From DASZQL01 sp964391865 (GTDB lineage Bacteria; Planctomycetota; Phycisphaerae; Phycisphaerales; UBA1924): a stretch of 64,000 nucleotides of DNA. Both the position numbers and the translations under genes were made by a program. The stretch spans positions 992,001-1,056,000 of the forward strand of contig CAYMNQ010000001.1 in the NCBI GenBank assembly GCA_964391865.1, read 5' to 3'. The notes beneath the pieces were generated by a model, which had not been told where the DNA came from, ran no database searches, and saw only the letters and a program-made list of their open reading frames with translations. Positions 8,181 to 16,242 of the stretch are shown piece by piece (within the stretch, counting starts at the first letter, position 1; every line of letters starts with the position of its first letter).

Positions 8181-9149
8181 TCAGATGCCCATCGCGGCCG
8201 CCATCGCGCGGCCCATGTCGGCGGGCGTCTCGGCGATGGTGATGCCCGCGGCCTGGAGCGCGGCGATCTTCTCTTCCGCGCCGCCCTGCCCGCCGCTGAT
8301 GATCGCGCCGGCGTGGCCCATGCGCTTGCCAGGGGGCGCGGTGCGCCCGGCGATGAACGCCGCGACGGGCTTCTTCACGTACTGCTTCACAAACGCGGCG
8401 GCGGCTTCTTCGTCGGTGCCGCCGATCTCGCCGATCATCAGGATGCCGTGCGTCTCGGGGTCGTCCTGGAACAGGCGGAGGCAGTCGATGTGCGACATGC
8501 CGCGGACGGGGTCGCCGCCGATGCCGACGCAGGTGGACTGCGCGAGCCCGAGGTTCGACGTCTGCCACACGGCTTCGTAGGTGAGCGTGCCGGAGCGGGA
8601 GACGATGCCGACGGCCTTCTTGGTCTTCGCTTCGCTGATGTGCTTGTTGATGTAGCCGGGCATGATGCCGATCTTGCAGCCGGCGCTGGTGTAGGGCTTC
8701 GATGGCGAATCGCCGACGCCGGTTTTGGGCCCGGGGGTGATGACGCCCGGGCAGTTCGGGCCGATGAGGATGAACTGATCGTTCGCGGGTCGGCGGAGGT
8801 TCATCTCGTCGAGCGCGGCGCGGACCTTCACCATGTCCTGCACCGGCACACCCTCGGTGATCGCGACGATCACTTTGATGCCAGCGTCGGCGGCTTCGAG
8901 GATCGCGTCGCCGCAGAAGGGCGGGGGGACGAAGATCATCGTGGCGGTCGCGCCGGTGGCGTCGACGGCGGCTTTGACGGTATCGAAGATAGGCAGGCTG
9001 TTGTCGTCGCTATGCCCGCCCTTGCCGGGTGTGACGCCGCCGACGAGCTTGGTGCCGTAGTGGTAACAGCCGCGGGTGTGCATGGCCCCGAAGGAGCCGG
9101 TGATGCCCTGGCAGATGACGCGAGTTTCGGCGTTGACGAGGATGGACAT
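8181..9149 (-). CDS. sucD: Succinyl-CoA ligase alpha subunit
   Basis: A 322-residue ADP/GDP-forming succinyl-CoA synthetase alpha chain, which with the beta subunit interconverts succinyl-CoA and succinate in the TCA cycle. The CoA-binding start MSILVNAETRVICQGITG is followed by SFGAMHTRGCYHYGTKLVGG. The phosphohistidine motif GHAGAIISGG is present near the C-terminus. At 322 residues it is about 30 longer than typical homologues. The frame opens upstream to 9200, but ATG at 9149 matches the family N-terminus. The beta-subunit gene sucC is not adjacent, which is unusual since the pair commonly form an operon. Confidence 0.93.
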   Translation of the reverse strand: MSILVNAETRVICQGITGSFGAMHTRGCYHYGTKLVGGVTPGKGGHSDDNSLPIFDTVKAAVDATGATATMIFVPPPFCGDAILEAADAGIKVIVAITEGVPVQDMVKVRAALDEMNLRRPANDQFILIGPNCPGVITPGPKTGVGDSPSKPYTSAGCKIGIMPGYINKHISEAKTKKAVGIVSRSGTLTYEAVWQTSNLGLAQSTCVGIGGDPVRGMSHIDCLRLFQDDPETHGILMIGEIGGTDEEAAAAFVKQYVKKPVAAFIAGRTAPPGKRMGHAGAIISGGQGGAEEKIAALQAAGITIAETPADMGRAMAAAMGI

Positions 9150-9268
9150 GGGGGCAGAAGGATACGGTTGACGGCTGGGTGACACAAGATTTGTCGGCAT
9201 AGCGTGGACGCCCGGTCGCCTGTCAAACCTCTACTCAGGCCTTAGGATGGCGGCAGGAGACTCTGCTT

Positions 9269-10396
9269 ATGCGCGCGATCGTTACCGGTCAGGTCGGGAT
9301 GGACAAGAAGGATTACCTCCGCGGGGCGATTGATTTCGCCGGGCAGCAGGGGGAGACGATCGACGCGTACCACGTCGGCGACAAGATGTACGCCGAGGGG
9401 CGCGACATTCGGCCGGGGCGGATTCTTGACCTGCCGTGGTCGCGGCTGAACTCGCTCCGCCGGGCGGCGATCAAGGACATCATCGCCGACGCGCGGGGCA
9501 AGAAGAACATCATCGTCAACACGCACGCGACGTTCCGCTGGCGGCACGGGCTCTTCGCCGCGTTCGATTTCGACCAGATCAAGCTGCTCGAGCCGGACCT
9601 CTTCGTGTGCCTCGTCGACAACATCGAGGTGGTGCATCACCGGCTGCACCGCGACCACGACATCGACGCGACACTGAAGGACTGCATGGTGTGGCGCGAG
9701 GAGGAAATCCTCGCGACGGAGCTGATGGCGCAGGCGCTGCACAAGCCGTTCTTCATCCTGAGCCGCGGCAGGCACGAATCGACGCACCGCACGCTCTTCC
9801 GGCTCGTCTGCCGCCCGGACATGAAGAAGGTGTACCCGAGCTTCCCCATGAGCCACGTCGTGGACATGCCGGAGGTACTGGCGGAGATCGATCACTTCCG
9901 CGCCGAACTCGCGAAGCACTTCGTCGCGTTCGATCCGGCGGATGTGGACGAGAAATTGCTGCTCGACCGCGCGGTGGCGGCGGCGAAGGAAGGGGCGATC
10001 GACAAATTCCTCGATGTCACGCCGCACAGCTTCGGCGGTTCGAAAACGGCGACGGACCCGCTCCGCGTGAGCGTGCGCGAAGTCCTCGACATCGCGGGCG
10101 ACATCGACGGGCAGATCTACATGCGCGATTTCAAGCTCATCGACCAGGCGGACATGATCTGCTCGTATGTGCCCGAACTCGCCGGCGGCATCCCCGGTCT
10201 TTCCAGCGGCGTGGAGCGCGAACTCCAGCACGCCTTCGAGCACACCAAAGAGGTGTACGTCGTGTGGAAGCCGAAGAAGAACCCCTCGCCTTTCATCACG
10301 GAGACGGCGACGAAGACCTTCAAGTCGGTGGACGAGGCGCTGAGTTTCTTCGAGCGTGAGGGGATGTTCTCGCCGACGAATCTGTTCGGGCACTGA
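9269..10396 (+). CDS. P-loop-like/adenylate-kinase-like protein with C-terminal deoxyribosyltransferase-like domain
   Basis: A 375-residue protein beginning MRAIVTGQVGMDKKDYL, which has the form of a Walker A strand-loop but reads G-x4-D-K-K in place of G-x4-G-K-S/T. The middle part (NIIVNTHATFRWRHG, DLFVCLVDN) resembles nucleotide-kinase strands, including the NTHAT segment. The C-terminal 120 residues (GQIYMRDFKLIDQADMICSYVPE ... GVERELQHAFEHTKEVYVVW) resemble nucleoside 2-deoxyribosyltransferase-like folds with a RDF-x-LI-x-xAD pattern. I infer nucleotide binding; activity is unknown. AGGAG lies 9 bases before the ATG. Pyrophosphatase follows 52 bases downstream. Confidence 0.6.
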   Translation: MRAIVTGQVGMDKKDYLRGAIDFAGQQGETIDAYHVGDKMYAEGRDIRPGRILDLPWSRLNSLRRAAIKDIIADARGKKNIIVNTHATFRWRHGLFAAFDFDQIKLLEPDLFVCLVDNIEVVHHRLHRDHDIDATLKDCMVWREEEILATELMAQALHKPFFILSRGRHESTHRTLFRLVCRPDMKKVYPSFPMSHVVDMPEVLAEIDHFRAELAKHFVAFDPADVDEKLLLDRAVAAAKEGAIDKFLDVTPHSFGGSKTATDPLRVSVREVLDIAGDIDGQIYMRDFKLIDQADMICSYVPELAGGIPGLSSGVERELQHAFEHTKEVYVVWKPKKNPSPFITETATKTFKSVDEALSFFEREGMFSPTNLFGH

Positions 10397-10448
10397 GCGG
10401 CGTGCGCGGAGCGTGTACCATCTCGCCCTGAGCGAGAGGAACCGCGCG

Positions 10449-11000
10449 ATGATGCGTCACCGACCTGATTTCATGCATATCCCGCCGGGGCCCAAGATGC
10501 CCACGGTCGTCAACTGCATTGTCGAGATCCCGAAAGGGAGGCGGAACAAGTTCGAGCTCGACAAGAAGACGGGGATGATCAAGCTCGACCGGTATCTCTA
10601 CTCGTCGAGCCACTACCCGGGCGACTACGGCTTTATCCCGCAGACCCTCGCGGACGACGGCGACCCGCTCGACATTCTGGTGATGGTGAACGAGGCGACG
10701 TTCAGCGGCTGCCTGATCGAGGCGCGCGTGCTCGGCATGTTCAAGATGCGCGACCGCGGCTCGCTCGATGAGAAAATCCTGGCGGTGCCCAACAGCGACC
10801 CGTTGTTCAAGGAGTTCCTCGATCTGCCCAACGTCCCGAGCCACTACCTGCGCGAGGTCGAGCATTTCTTCGTGACGTACAAGCAACTCGAGGGGGTGAC
10901 GATCGAGCCGCTTGGCTGGGAAGGCGCGGAGGCGGCGCAGGCTGAGGTACGCAAAGCGGTGAAGCAGTTCACCGAGAATCTGCTGAAGAAGGGGTTCTAG
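10449..11000 (+). CDS. ppa: Inorganic pyrophosphatase, family I
   Basis: A 183-residue soluble family I pyrophosphatase that hydrolyses PPi to phosphate, pulling biosynthetic reactions forward. The signature loop DDGDPLDILVM, giving metal-binding Asp residues, lies at about residues 70-80, after the conserved YSSSHYPGDYGFIPQTL. Typical length for the family. Two adjacent ATGs (10449, 10452) are possible; GAGAGGA lies 8 bases before the first. The overlapping open frame extends upstream into the previous gene and is not used. Confidence 0.95.
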   Translation: MMRHRPDFMHIPPGPKMPTVVNCIVEIPKGRRNKFELDKKTGMIKLDRYLYSSSHYPGDYGFIPQTLADDGDPLDILVMVNEATFSGCLIEARVLGMFKMRDRGSLDEKILAVPNSDPLFKEFLDLPNVPSHYLREVEHFFVTYKQLEGVTIEPLGWEGAEAAQAEVRKAVKQFTENLLKKGF

Positions 11001-11006
11001 CGAGCG

Positions 11007-11567
11007 ATGAGCGGCTTCTGGCCTGTCCTCGGGATGTGCGTGCTGATCGTCCTGGCGCGCGTGGCGGATGTGTCGCTCGGCACGCTGCGCACCGTCGCGG
11101 TCGTCAACGGCCGGCGCACCACCGCGTGGATGCTCGGCTTCTTCGAGGTGCTCATCTGGGTGCTCGTGGTCTCGCAGGTGATCTCGCAGGTCCAGCAGGA
11201 GCCGGTGTACGCGGTGGCGTACGCGTTCGGCTTCGCGATGGGGAACTACGTGGGGATCACGATCGAGCGCCGCATCGCGTTCGGCGATCAGGTGGTCCGC
11301 GTCTTCTCACGCAAAGGGCACGAGATCGCGACGGCGCTGCGTGCGAACGACTTCCGCGTGACGGAGTTCGAGGGCAAGGGGCGCGACGGCGCGGTGTCGA
11401 TGCTCTTCATCGAAACGCAGCGCAAACGTACCCGCGAAGTTTCAAAGATCGCGCGGCAGTACGACCCGAAGTGCTACCTGGTGATCGACGACATCCGACA
11501 CTCCAGCGTGGCGAGCGAGCCGATGACCGAGCCGACGGGGTGGCGGGCGAAGTTCCAGAAGAAGTGA
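11007..11567 (+). CDS. UPF0316 family membrane protein with DUF2179 domain
   Basis: A 186-residue protein. Three hydrophobic helices occupy residues 5-85 (VLGMCVLIVLARVADVSLGT, MLGFFEVLIWVLVVSQVI, YAVAYAFGFAMGNYVGITIE), a DUF5698/UPF0316 arrangement, followed by a cytoplasmic DUF2179-type domain from residue 95 (VRVFSRKGHEIATALRANDFRVTEFEGKG). The family is widespread and uncharacterised; the soluble domain resembles small ligand-binding modules. It starts 6 bases after ppa, so the two genes likely form an operon. Confidence 0.85.
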   Translation: MSGFWPVLGMCVLIVLARVADVSLGTLRTVAVVNGRRTTAWMLGFFEVLIWVLVVSQVISQVQQEPVYAVAYAFGFAMGNYVGITIERRIAFGDQVVRVFSRKGHEIATALRANDFRVTEFEGKGRDGAVSMLFIETQRKRTREVSKIARQYDPKCYLVIDDIRHSSVASEPMTEPTGWRAKFQKK

Positions 11568-11626
11568 TCGGCGGTGTTCCCGCGAGTGACGACAACGAGC
11601 CCGTCCAGCACTTAGTCGGATCGAGG

Positions 11627-11845
11627 TCACGCCGCGCGCACCTGCGTCGCCGACGACCTCGGCGGCGGGACCGGCTCGCCGTGCTCTTTCAGCACCTCGA
11701 TATGCCCGCGGATCGCCTCGGCAATGTTGGCGAGCGCTTCGTCGCGCGTGTCGCCGTGCGAGGTGCAGCCCGGCAGGTCAGGGACCCAGACGCAAATGCC
11801 GCCGTCGTCAGCAGGTTCGAGCACGACCGTGTATTGCATACTCAT
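11627..11845 (-). CDS. hicB: HicB-type antitoxin
   Basis: A 72-residue protein with the partial RNase H-like fold of HicB antitoxins: MQYTVVLEPADDGGICVWVPDLPGC, then TRDEALANIAEAIRGHIEVL. It is at the short end for HicB and lacks an obvious C-terminal DNA-binding domain, so autoregulation may be weak or differ. It overlaps hicA by an ATGA junction, consistent with coupled translation of toxin and antitoxin. Confidence 0.88.
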   Translation of the reverse strand: MSMQYTVVLEPADDGGICVWVPDLPGCTSHGDTRDEALANIAEAIRGHIEVLKEHGEPVPPPRSSATQVRAA

Positions 11846-12039
11846 GATTCTAGCAGCCCGGCTTGCCTGAGAATCGATCGGAGCGTGCCGGGCGCGACGT
11901 CACGATTGTCCTTGCCGCCGCCTGGAACGGTGACGACGCCCGGCTTCGTCGAGTGCTTGAAGTGCAGGTGACTGCCCGTGGTCCGCACATGCACCCAGCC
12001 ATCGTTACGGAGTTGGCGGAAGAGGTCCCGGTACTTCAA
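11842..12039 (-). CDS. hicA: HicA-type mRNA interferase toxin
   Basis: A 65-residue double-stranded-RNA-binding-like toxin. The family core is clear: Y-R-D-L-F-R-Q-L-R-N-D-G-W followed by RTTGSHLHFKH with the catalytic His, then VTVPGGGKDNRDVAPGTLRSILRQAGL. HicA cleaves mRNA during translation stress and is neutralised by HicB, encoded immediately downstream. The start lies only 3 bases after the stop of the HD-domain gene, so all three genes may share a transcript. Confidence 0.9.
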   Translation of the reverse strand: MKYRDLFRQLRNDGWVHVRTTGSHLHFKHSTKPGVVTVPGGGKDNRDVAPGTLRSILRQAGLLES

Positions 12040-12042
12040 GGC

Positions 12043-12630
12043 TCACTTCGCCTTCTTCCCCAGCACCTTCGCGATATCAAAGTCGATGAAATCCGCGTGG
12101 TGGAAGATCCAGCTTTCGATCGTGCGTTCGACCTTGTCGCCCTCGTGGCTGTGAGTGGCGACGATGTGCATGACTTCCGCCGGGATGCCGTGCTTGTAGC
12201 AGAGCGCCACGCCGCTGAACGGGTGGCGGAGCATGTCGCCGTAGAACCCTTTGATCACGCCGCCGCTCGCGTCCTTGTCGAACTCGAGCATCTTGCCCAC
12301 GTCGGCGAGCAGCGAGCCGGCGATGAGGTGGTCCAGGTTTACCGGGATGCGCGAGCCGAAGACCTCGTTCAGCACGCGCGTGATCGCGATGCACTGCTTG
12401 CAGCACGAGTTCAGGTGCTCGACGAAGCGCAGGTCGATCTTCCCCGCGAGCAGCGTGAAGGGGATGGCGCGGATCTCCTCGAAGGTCCAGCCCTTCCCGC
12501 CGCAGCCGGTGGTGAGCGCCTCGTTCCACACGGCGGCGACCTTCTCGCGCAGCCCGGCGTCCTTGATGTCCATCAGATTCGGGAAGAGTTGGGCGATGTC
12601 GGACGTGCCGTAGTTCTTGGTGGTGCTCAT
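12043..12630 (-). CDS. HD-domain phosphohydrolase-like protein
   Basis: A 195-residue single-domain protein. The HD fold pattern is visible: VEHLNSCCKQ, then AGSLLADVGKMLEF where the canonical HD doublet reads AD, then HPFSG, ATHSHEGD and HHADFIDFD. Loss of the His in the HD doublet may change metal ligation, although later His/Asp residues are intact. HD proteins hydrolyse phosphomonoesters or nucleotides; substrate unknown. It sits 3 bases upstream of hicA on the same strand and 50 bases from divergent recO. Confidence 0.75.
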   Translation of the reverse strand: MSTTKNYGTSDIAQLFPNLMDIKDAGLREKVAAVWNEALTTGCGGKGWTFEEIRAIPFTLLAGKIDLRFVEHLNSCCKQCIAITRVLNEVFGSRIPVNLDHLIAGSLLADVGKMLEFDKDASGGVIKGFYGDMLRHPFSGVALCYKHGIPAEVMHIVATHSHEGDKVERTIESWIFHHADFIDFDIAKVLGKKAK

Positions 12631-12680
12631 GCGCCAAGTGTATCGGCGCTCCCCGCGTCGTTGTGCGATCGCGGGCTACC

Positions 12681-13493
12681 ATGTTCTGGCGCGTGCCCAC
12701 CATCCAAGACGAAGCCGTCGTCCTCCGGCACTGGGAGTTCTCTGAAACTTCCCAGACCGTGTCGCTCTTCACCCGCGCGCACGGCGTGGTGCGCGGGCTG
12801 GCGAAAGGCTCCCGGCGCGAGCGATCGAACTTCTCGGGCGGGTTCGAGTTGCTGACGCGCGGCGATCTCGTCGCGATCATCAAGCCGGGCAAGGACCTCG
12901 CGACACTCACCGAGTGGGGCTTGATCGAGCAGTTCCGCGGCGCCAGCCGCGTGCTCGGCGCGTACCGCGCGGCGATGTACCTCATCGACCTCACGCACCA
13001 CGCGATCACGGACCACGACCCGCACGCTGCGCTGTACGACGAACTCGTGCGCGGCTTGCGCGAGCTCGAGTCGCCCGATGCGCGGGCGCGATCGGTGCTG
13101 CGCTTCCAGTGGTCGGTGCTGGTTGAGACGGGGTACCGCCCCGCGCTCGACCGGCACGCGGCAAGCGGCGCCGAATTGCCGACGGGCACGACGCTTGGCT
13201 ACTCGCCGGCCGCCGGCGGCGTGGTCGAAGACCCCGGCACGAGCACCCCCGGTCCCCCAGATCCTCCCGGCTCGCCCGGCCCAACCGGCCCATGGCGCGT
13301 CAGGCGAGCCACCATCGACTTGCTCCGGCGTCTGTCGGTCGATCCTACCTCGCTCGACAGGGAGCGGCGGGAGGATGTCGACCGGGCCGGTAAGTTGCTC
13401 TCGCTCCACCTCCGCGCGATCCTTGACCGCGACCTGCCGACCCGTCGGGGGTGCTTCGCCGCACACGGGCCTGAAGCCAGAGATTCGGCTTGA
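12681..13493 (+). CDS. recO: DNA repair protein RecO
   Basis: About 270 residues. The N-terminal OB fold is recognised by TIQDEAVVLRHWEFSETSQTVSLFTRAHGVVRGLAKGSRR, a standard RecO start. The helical middle (GAYRAAMYLIDLTHHA) and LVETGYRPALDRHAASG follow. RecO anneals ssDNA and loads RecA with RecR. In many RecO proteins the LD-R-C-x-x-C-G segment binds zinc; here it is LDRHAASG, so the zinc Cys are missing. A Pro-Gly linker (GTSTPGPPDPPGSPGPTGP) separates this from the last helices. ATG 12681 is preferred; GTG 12693 is possible. Confidence 0.88.
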   Translation: MFWRVPTIQDEAVVLRHWEFSETSQTVSLFTRAHGVVRGLAKGSRRERSNFSGGFELLTRGDLVAIIKPGKDLATLTEWGLIEQFRGASRVLGAYRAAMYLIDLTHHAITDHDPHAALYDELVRGLRELESPDARARSVLRFQWSVLVETGYRPALDRHAASGAELPTGTTLGYSPAAGGVVEDPGTSTPGPPDPPGSPGPTGPWRVRRATIDLLRRLSVDPTSLDRERREDVDRAGKLLSLHLRAILDRDLPTRRGCFAAHGPEARDSA

Positions 13494-13528
13494 ATTCCTA
13501 GTGTGCGATGGGTGAAATTTGACGGAGG

Positions 13529-13558
13529 TTGAACGATCTCACAGGAAAACCGTATCAC
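13529..13558 (+). promoter_or_regulatory. Possible sigma-70-type promoter
   Basis: TTGAAC, an 18-base spacer and TATCAC lie about 105 bases upstream of the alpha/beta hydrolase start, in the most AT-rich stretch nearby. Matches to the -35 and -10 consensus are partial, so this is tentative. Confidence 0.3.
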
Positions 13559-13663
13559 TCTGAAAGTAATATGACCACTAACATGATTGTGCGATGCGAT
13601 CCAGACCGAGTCTGGGGTTAGGCTGGACGGAAAGCCCTCAACGGGCGGCAGAGGAGCTTGAGG

Positions 13664-14521
13664 ATGACGAGCATGCCGCGGGACACAACTGGAACAGCGG
13701 CGGGCGGCGGTTCGGGCGTCACGCCGATCACTCGGCTCACGACTGACCGCGTGACGGGCATTGATATCCGCGTCGATCGTGTCGGCGCGGGGCGGCCGAT
13801 TGTGATTTTGAACGGGCTGCTGGGGCTGAACCAGCATTGGTTCCCGTGCCTCGGCCAGTTGTCGACGCGGGGCGAGGTGTTGCTGCTCGAGCCGCCGCTG
13901 CTGGAGATGAAGGGTCGCGGGCTGACGGTCGAGGGTGTGACGGACCTGGTGGCGAGCGTGATGGAATCGCTGCTCGATCAGCCGGCGATTGTCGTTGGGA
14001 ACTCACTGGGCGGGCACATCGGGCTGCGGCTGGCGCTTGAGCGGCCGCACCTGCTGAGCGGGCTGGTGCTGGTCGGCTCGTCGGGGTTGTTCGAGCGGAC
14101 ATTCGAGAAAGACGTCGAGCACTCGCCGTCGCAGGACTGGCTGGACCGGAAGATCGGCGGCTTGTTCTTCGATCGCTCGCGCATGCTGCCCGGGATGGTG
14201 GAGATGGCGCACGCCGAACTGTCAAAGCGCAGCGCGGCGCGGGCGCTGGTGAAGCTGGGGCGGAGCGCGAAGCGCGATCACCTTGGCGAGCGGTTGCACG
14301 CGATCAAAACGCCCACGCTGCTGGCGTGGGGGAAACAGGACATCGTCACGCCGCCCGAGGTGGCGGAGGAATTCCACACGCTGATCCGCGGGTCGAAGCT
14401 GGTGTGGATCGACCGCTGCGGGCACGCGCCGCAGGTCGAGCGCCCGGACGAACTGTCGGCTGCGATCGCGTCGTTCGTGGATGAACTCTCGCACGGGTCG
14501 GCCGGCGTGAATGCCGCGTGA
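13664..14521 (+). CDS. Alpha/beta hydrolase
   Basis: A 285-residue soluble alpha/beta hydrolase. The oxyanion region VILNGLLGLNQHWFP, nucleophile elbow VVGNSLGGHIGL (Ser in GNSLGG), acid in WGKQDIVTPP and the terminal His in DRCGHAPQVERP form a complete catalytic triad. The elbow and lid pattern resemble esterase/thioesterase-like or C-C bond hydrolases. ATG 13664 is chosen because GAGGAG ends 7 bases before it. The stop overlaps the GTG start of the GH3-type gene, so the two are probably translated together and may act on the same acyl substrate. Confidence 0.88.
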   Translation: MTSMPRDTTGTAAGGGSGVTPITRLTTDRVTGIDIRVDRVGAGRPIVILNGLLGLNQHWFPCLGQLSTRGEVLLLEPPLLEMKGRGLTVEGVTDLVASVMESLLDQPAIVVGNSLGGHIGLRLALERPHLLSGLVLVGSSGLFERTFEKDVEHSPSQDWLDRKIGGLFFDRSRMLPGMVEMAHAELSKRSAARALVKLGRSAKRDHLGERLHAIKTPTLLAWGKQDIVTPPEVAEEFHTLIRGSKLVWIDRCGHAPQVERPDELSAAIASFVDELSHGSAGVNAA

Positions 14522-16161
14522 GTAGGCACGGGACATCGCTCCGCATGGGCATCAGTTCACTTATCGGCTCGGGGCTTCGGGCGTGGCAGTCACGCCGGAT
14601 CACGCGTCTGTCGGATGCGCGGTTTTGGTCGGCGAACACACGCCGGATTCAGATTGCGCAACTGCGCGGCCTGCTGCGGACGGCGTCTCTGACGGAGATC
14701 GGGCGCGCGTCGAACTTCGCGCGCCTCTCGGAGCGCCCCGACGCCGACCTGGTGCGCGCGTACCGCGACACGCTGGCACTTGGAGACTACGAAGCATTCC
14801 GCGCGCGGCTGGCGCGGATGCGCGAGAACGCCGAGCGCGATGTGCTGTGGCCCGGCGTGGTGATGGACTGGGCGCAGACCAGCGGCACGACGGGCGGGCA
14901 GAAGTACATCCCCGTCTCGGATGCGATGATGCAGTCGAACTTCCGCGCGGCGCTTGACATCTTCTGCCACGCGGCGCGGTTCGGCGTGTCGTTGCCGCGG
15001 GTGTATTCCGGGAAGCTCTTCTTTCTCGGCGGCTCGACGGCGCTCGACACCAACGCGCACGGCGTGCGCACGGGCGACCTGTCGGGTCTGGTGACGCGGC
15101 TGGTGCGCTGGCCGCTATCGTCGGTGTACCTGCCCGGACCCAAGGTCGCGCTGATGGACCACTGGCCCAGCAAGATGAACGCCATGAGCGAGATCGGCGC
15201 GCGCGAGAATGTCACATTCGTTTCAGGCATGGCGTCGTGGTCGCTCATCCTGTTCCAGAATGTCGTCGAGATCGCGTCGAAGAAAGCGGGAAGAAAACTC
15301 ACGCTGCGCGACGTGTGGCCCGACTTCAAGCTCTTCGTCCACGGCGGGGTGAAGTACGCGCCCTTCGATCCCCGCGTGCGCGATATCTGGTCGGGCGGGA
15401 ACGAGGATGTGCCGGCGCGGCTGGAGGTGTACCCGGCGAGCGAGGGGTTCATCGCGATGCAGGACACCCGCGGCGAGCCGGGGCTGCGCCTCTCGACCGA
15501 CATCGGGATGTTCTTCGAGTTTGTGCCGCTGGAAGAGATCGACTCGCCGGACGCGCGCGCGTTCACCGCCGACGAGGTGGAGAAGGGGCAGCGCTATGTG
15601 GTGGTGATGTCGACATGCGCGGGTCTGTGGCGGTACGTCATCGGCGACGTGGTGCAGTTCGACACGATCCCGCCCGAGGGGCCGGCGCGGCTGCGGATCG
15701 TGGGCCGGCACCGGCACTTCGTGAACGCGTTCGGCGAGAACCTGATCGTCGAAGAGATCGAGAACGCGGTGGCGGCGGCGGCGCTCCGCGCCGGCGTGCG
15801 GGTGGGCGAGTTTACCGCGGCCCCGGTGTACCCAGGCGAAGGACGGCGCGCGGGGCTGGAGTTGGCGGTTGAGGTCGAGCGTGAGGAGCCCCTCTCCCCT
15901 GCTTCGCCCGGACTCTCTCAGAGGGAGCGGGAGTTCGGCGCCGCGTTCGATGAGACGCTGAAACAGATCAACGTGGACTATCACACCAAGCGCACCGGCG
16001 ACTTGGGGATGGCGGAGCCGACCATCACCGTGCTGCCGATGGGCGCGTTCCATCGGTGGATGGAGTCACGCGGGAAGCTGGGCGGGCAGCACAAAACGCC
16101 GCGGTGCGCGAATCACCGGGAGATTCTCGACGCGGTGGTGGCGGCGGCGGCGCGCGGGTGA
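14518..16161 (+). CDS. GH3-family acyl-adenylate-forming enzyme
   Basis: A 547-residue member of the GH3/JAR1 branch of the adenylating enzyme superfamily, known in plants for conjugating amino acids to hormones and of unknown role in bacteria. The ATP-binding loop TSGTTGGQKYIP is at residues 121-132; LEVYPASEGFIAMQD, GLWRYVIGDVVQF, VGRHRHFVNAFGENLIVEEIE and the C-terminal GGQHKTPRC follow in the family order. Residues 457-473 (EPLSPASPGLSQRERE) are translated from a dispersed repeat and interrupt the C-terminal domain. GTG 14518 overlaps the preceding stop; ATG 14545 is an alternative. Confidence 0.88.
   Translation: MSRHGTSLRMGISSLIGSGLRAWQSRRITRLSDARFWSANTRRIQIAQLRGLLRTASLTEIGRASNFARLSERPDADLVRAYRDTLALGDYEAFRARLARMRENAERDVLWPGVVMDWAQTSGTTGGQKYIPVSDAMMQSNFRAALDIFCHAARFGVSLPRVYSGKLFFLGGSTALDTNAHGVRTGDLSGLVTRLVRWPLSSVYLPGPKVALMDHWPSKMNAMSEIGARENVTFVSGMASWSLILFQNVVEIASKKAGRKLTLRDVWPDFKLFVHGGVKYAPFDPRVRDIWSGGNEDVPARLEVYPASEGFIAMQDTRGEPGLRLSTDIGMFFEFVPLEEIDSPDARAFTADEVEKGQRYVVVMSTCAGLWRYVIGDVVQFDTIPPEGPARLRIVGRHRHFVNAFGENLIVEEIENAVAAAALRAGVRVGEFTAAPVYPGEGRRAGLELAVEVEREEPLSPASPGLSQREREFGAAFDETLKQINVDYHTKRTGDLGMAEPTITVLPMGAFHRWMESRGKLGGQHKTPRCANHREILDAVVAAAARG
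15889..15935. repeat. Dispersed repeat inserted in frame in the GH3 gene
   Basis: CCCTCTCCCC ... CTCTCTCAGAGGGAG ... GGGAG resembles the intergenic repeat at 3772-3806, with a few bases inserted. The reading frame is preserved across it. Confidence 0.55.
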
Positions 16162-16172
16162 GTGATGGAACC

Positions 16173-16228
16173 GCCCGCGCGAGCGGGCGGGCAAGCCGGG
16201 CAGCGCCCCCCCGCTGGCGCGGGGGGCT
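16173..16228. repeat. Two GC-rich hairpins between convergent genes
   Basis: The first pairs CCGCCCGC with GCGGGCGG around GCGA. The second pairs CCCCCC with GGGGGG around a CGCTGGCGC-type loop (about 16202-16228). They lie between the convergent GH3 and conserved-unknown genes and could end transcription from both sides, although no T tract follows. Confidence 0.5.
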
Positions 16229-16242
16229 CCATGGGAGAGCAA

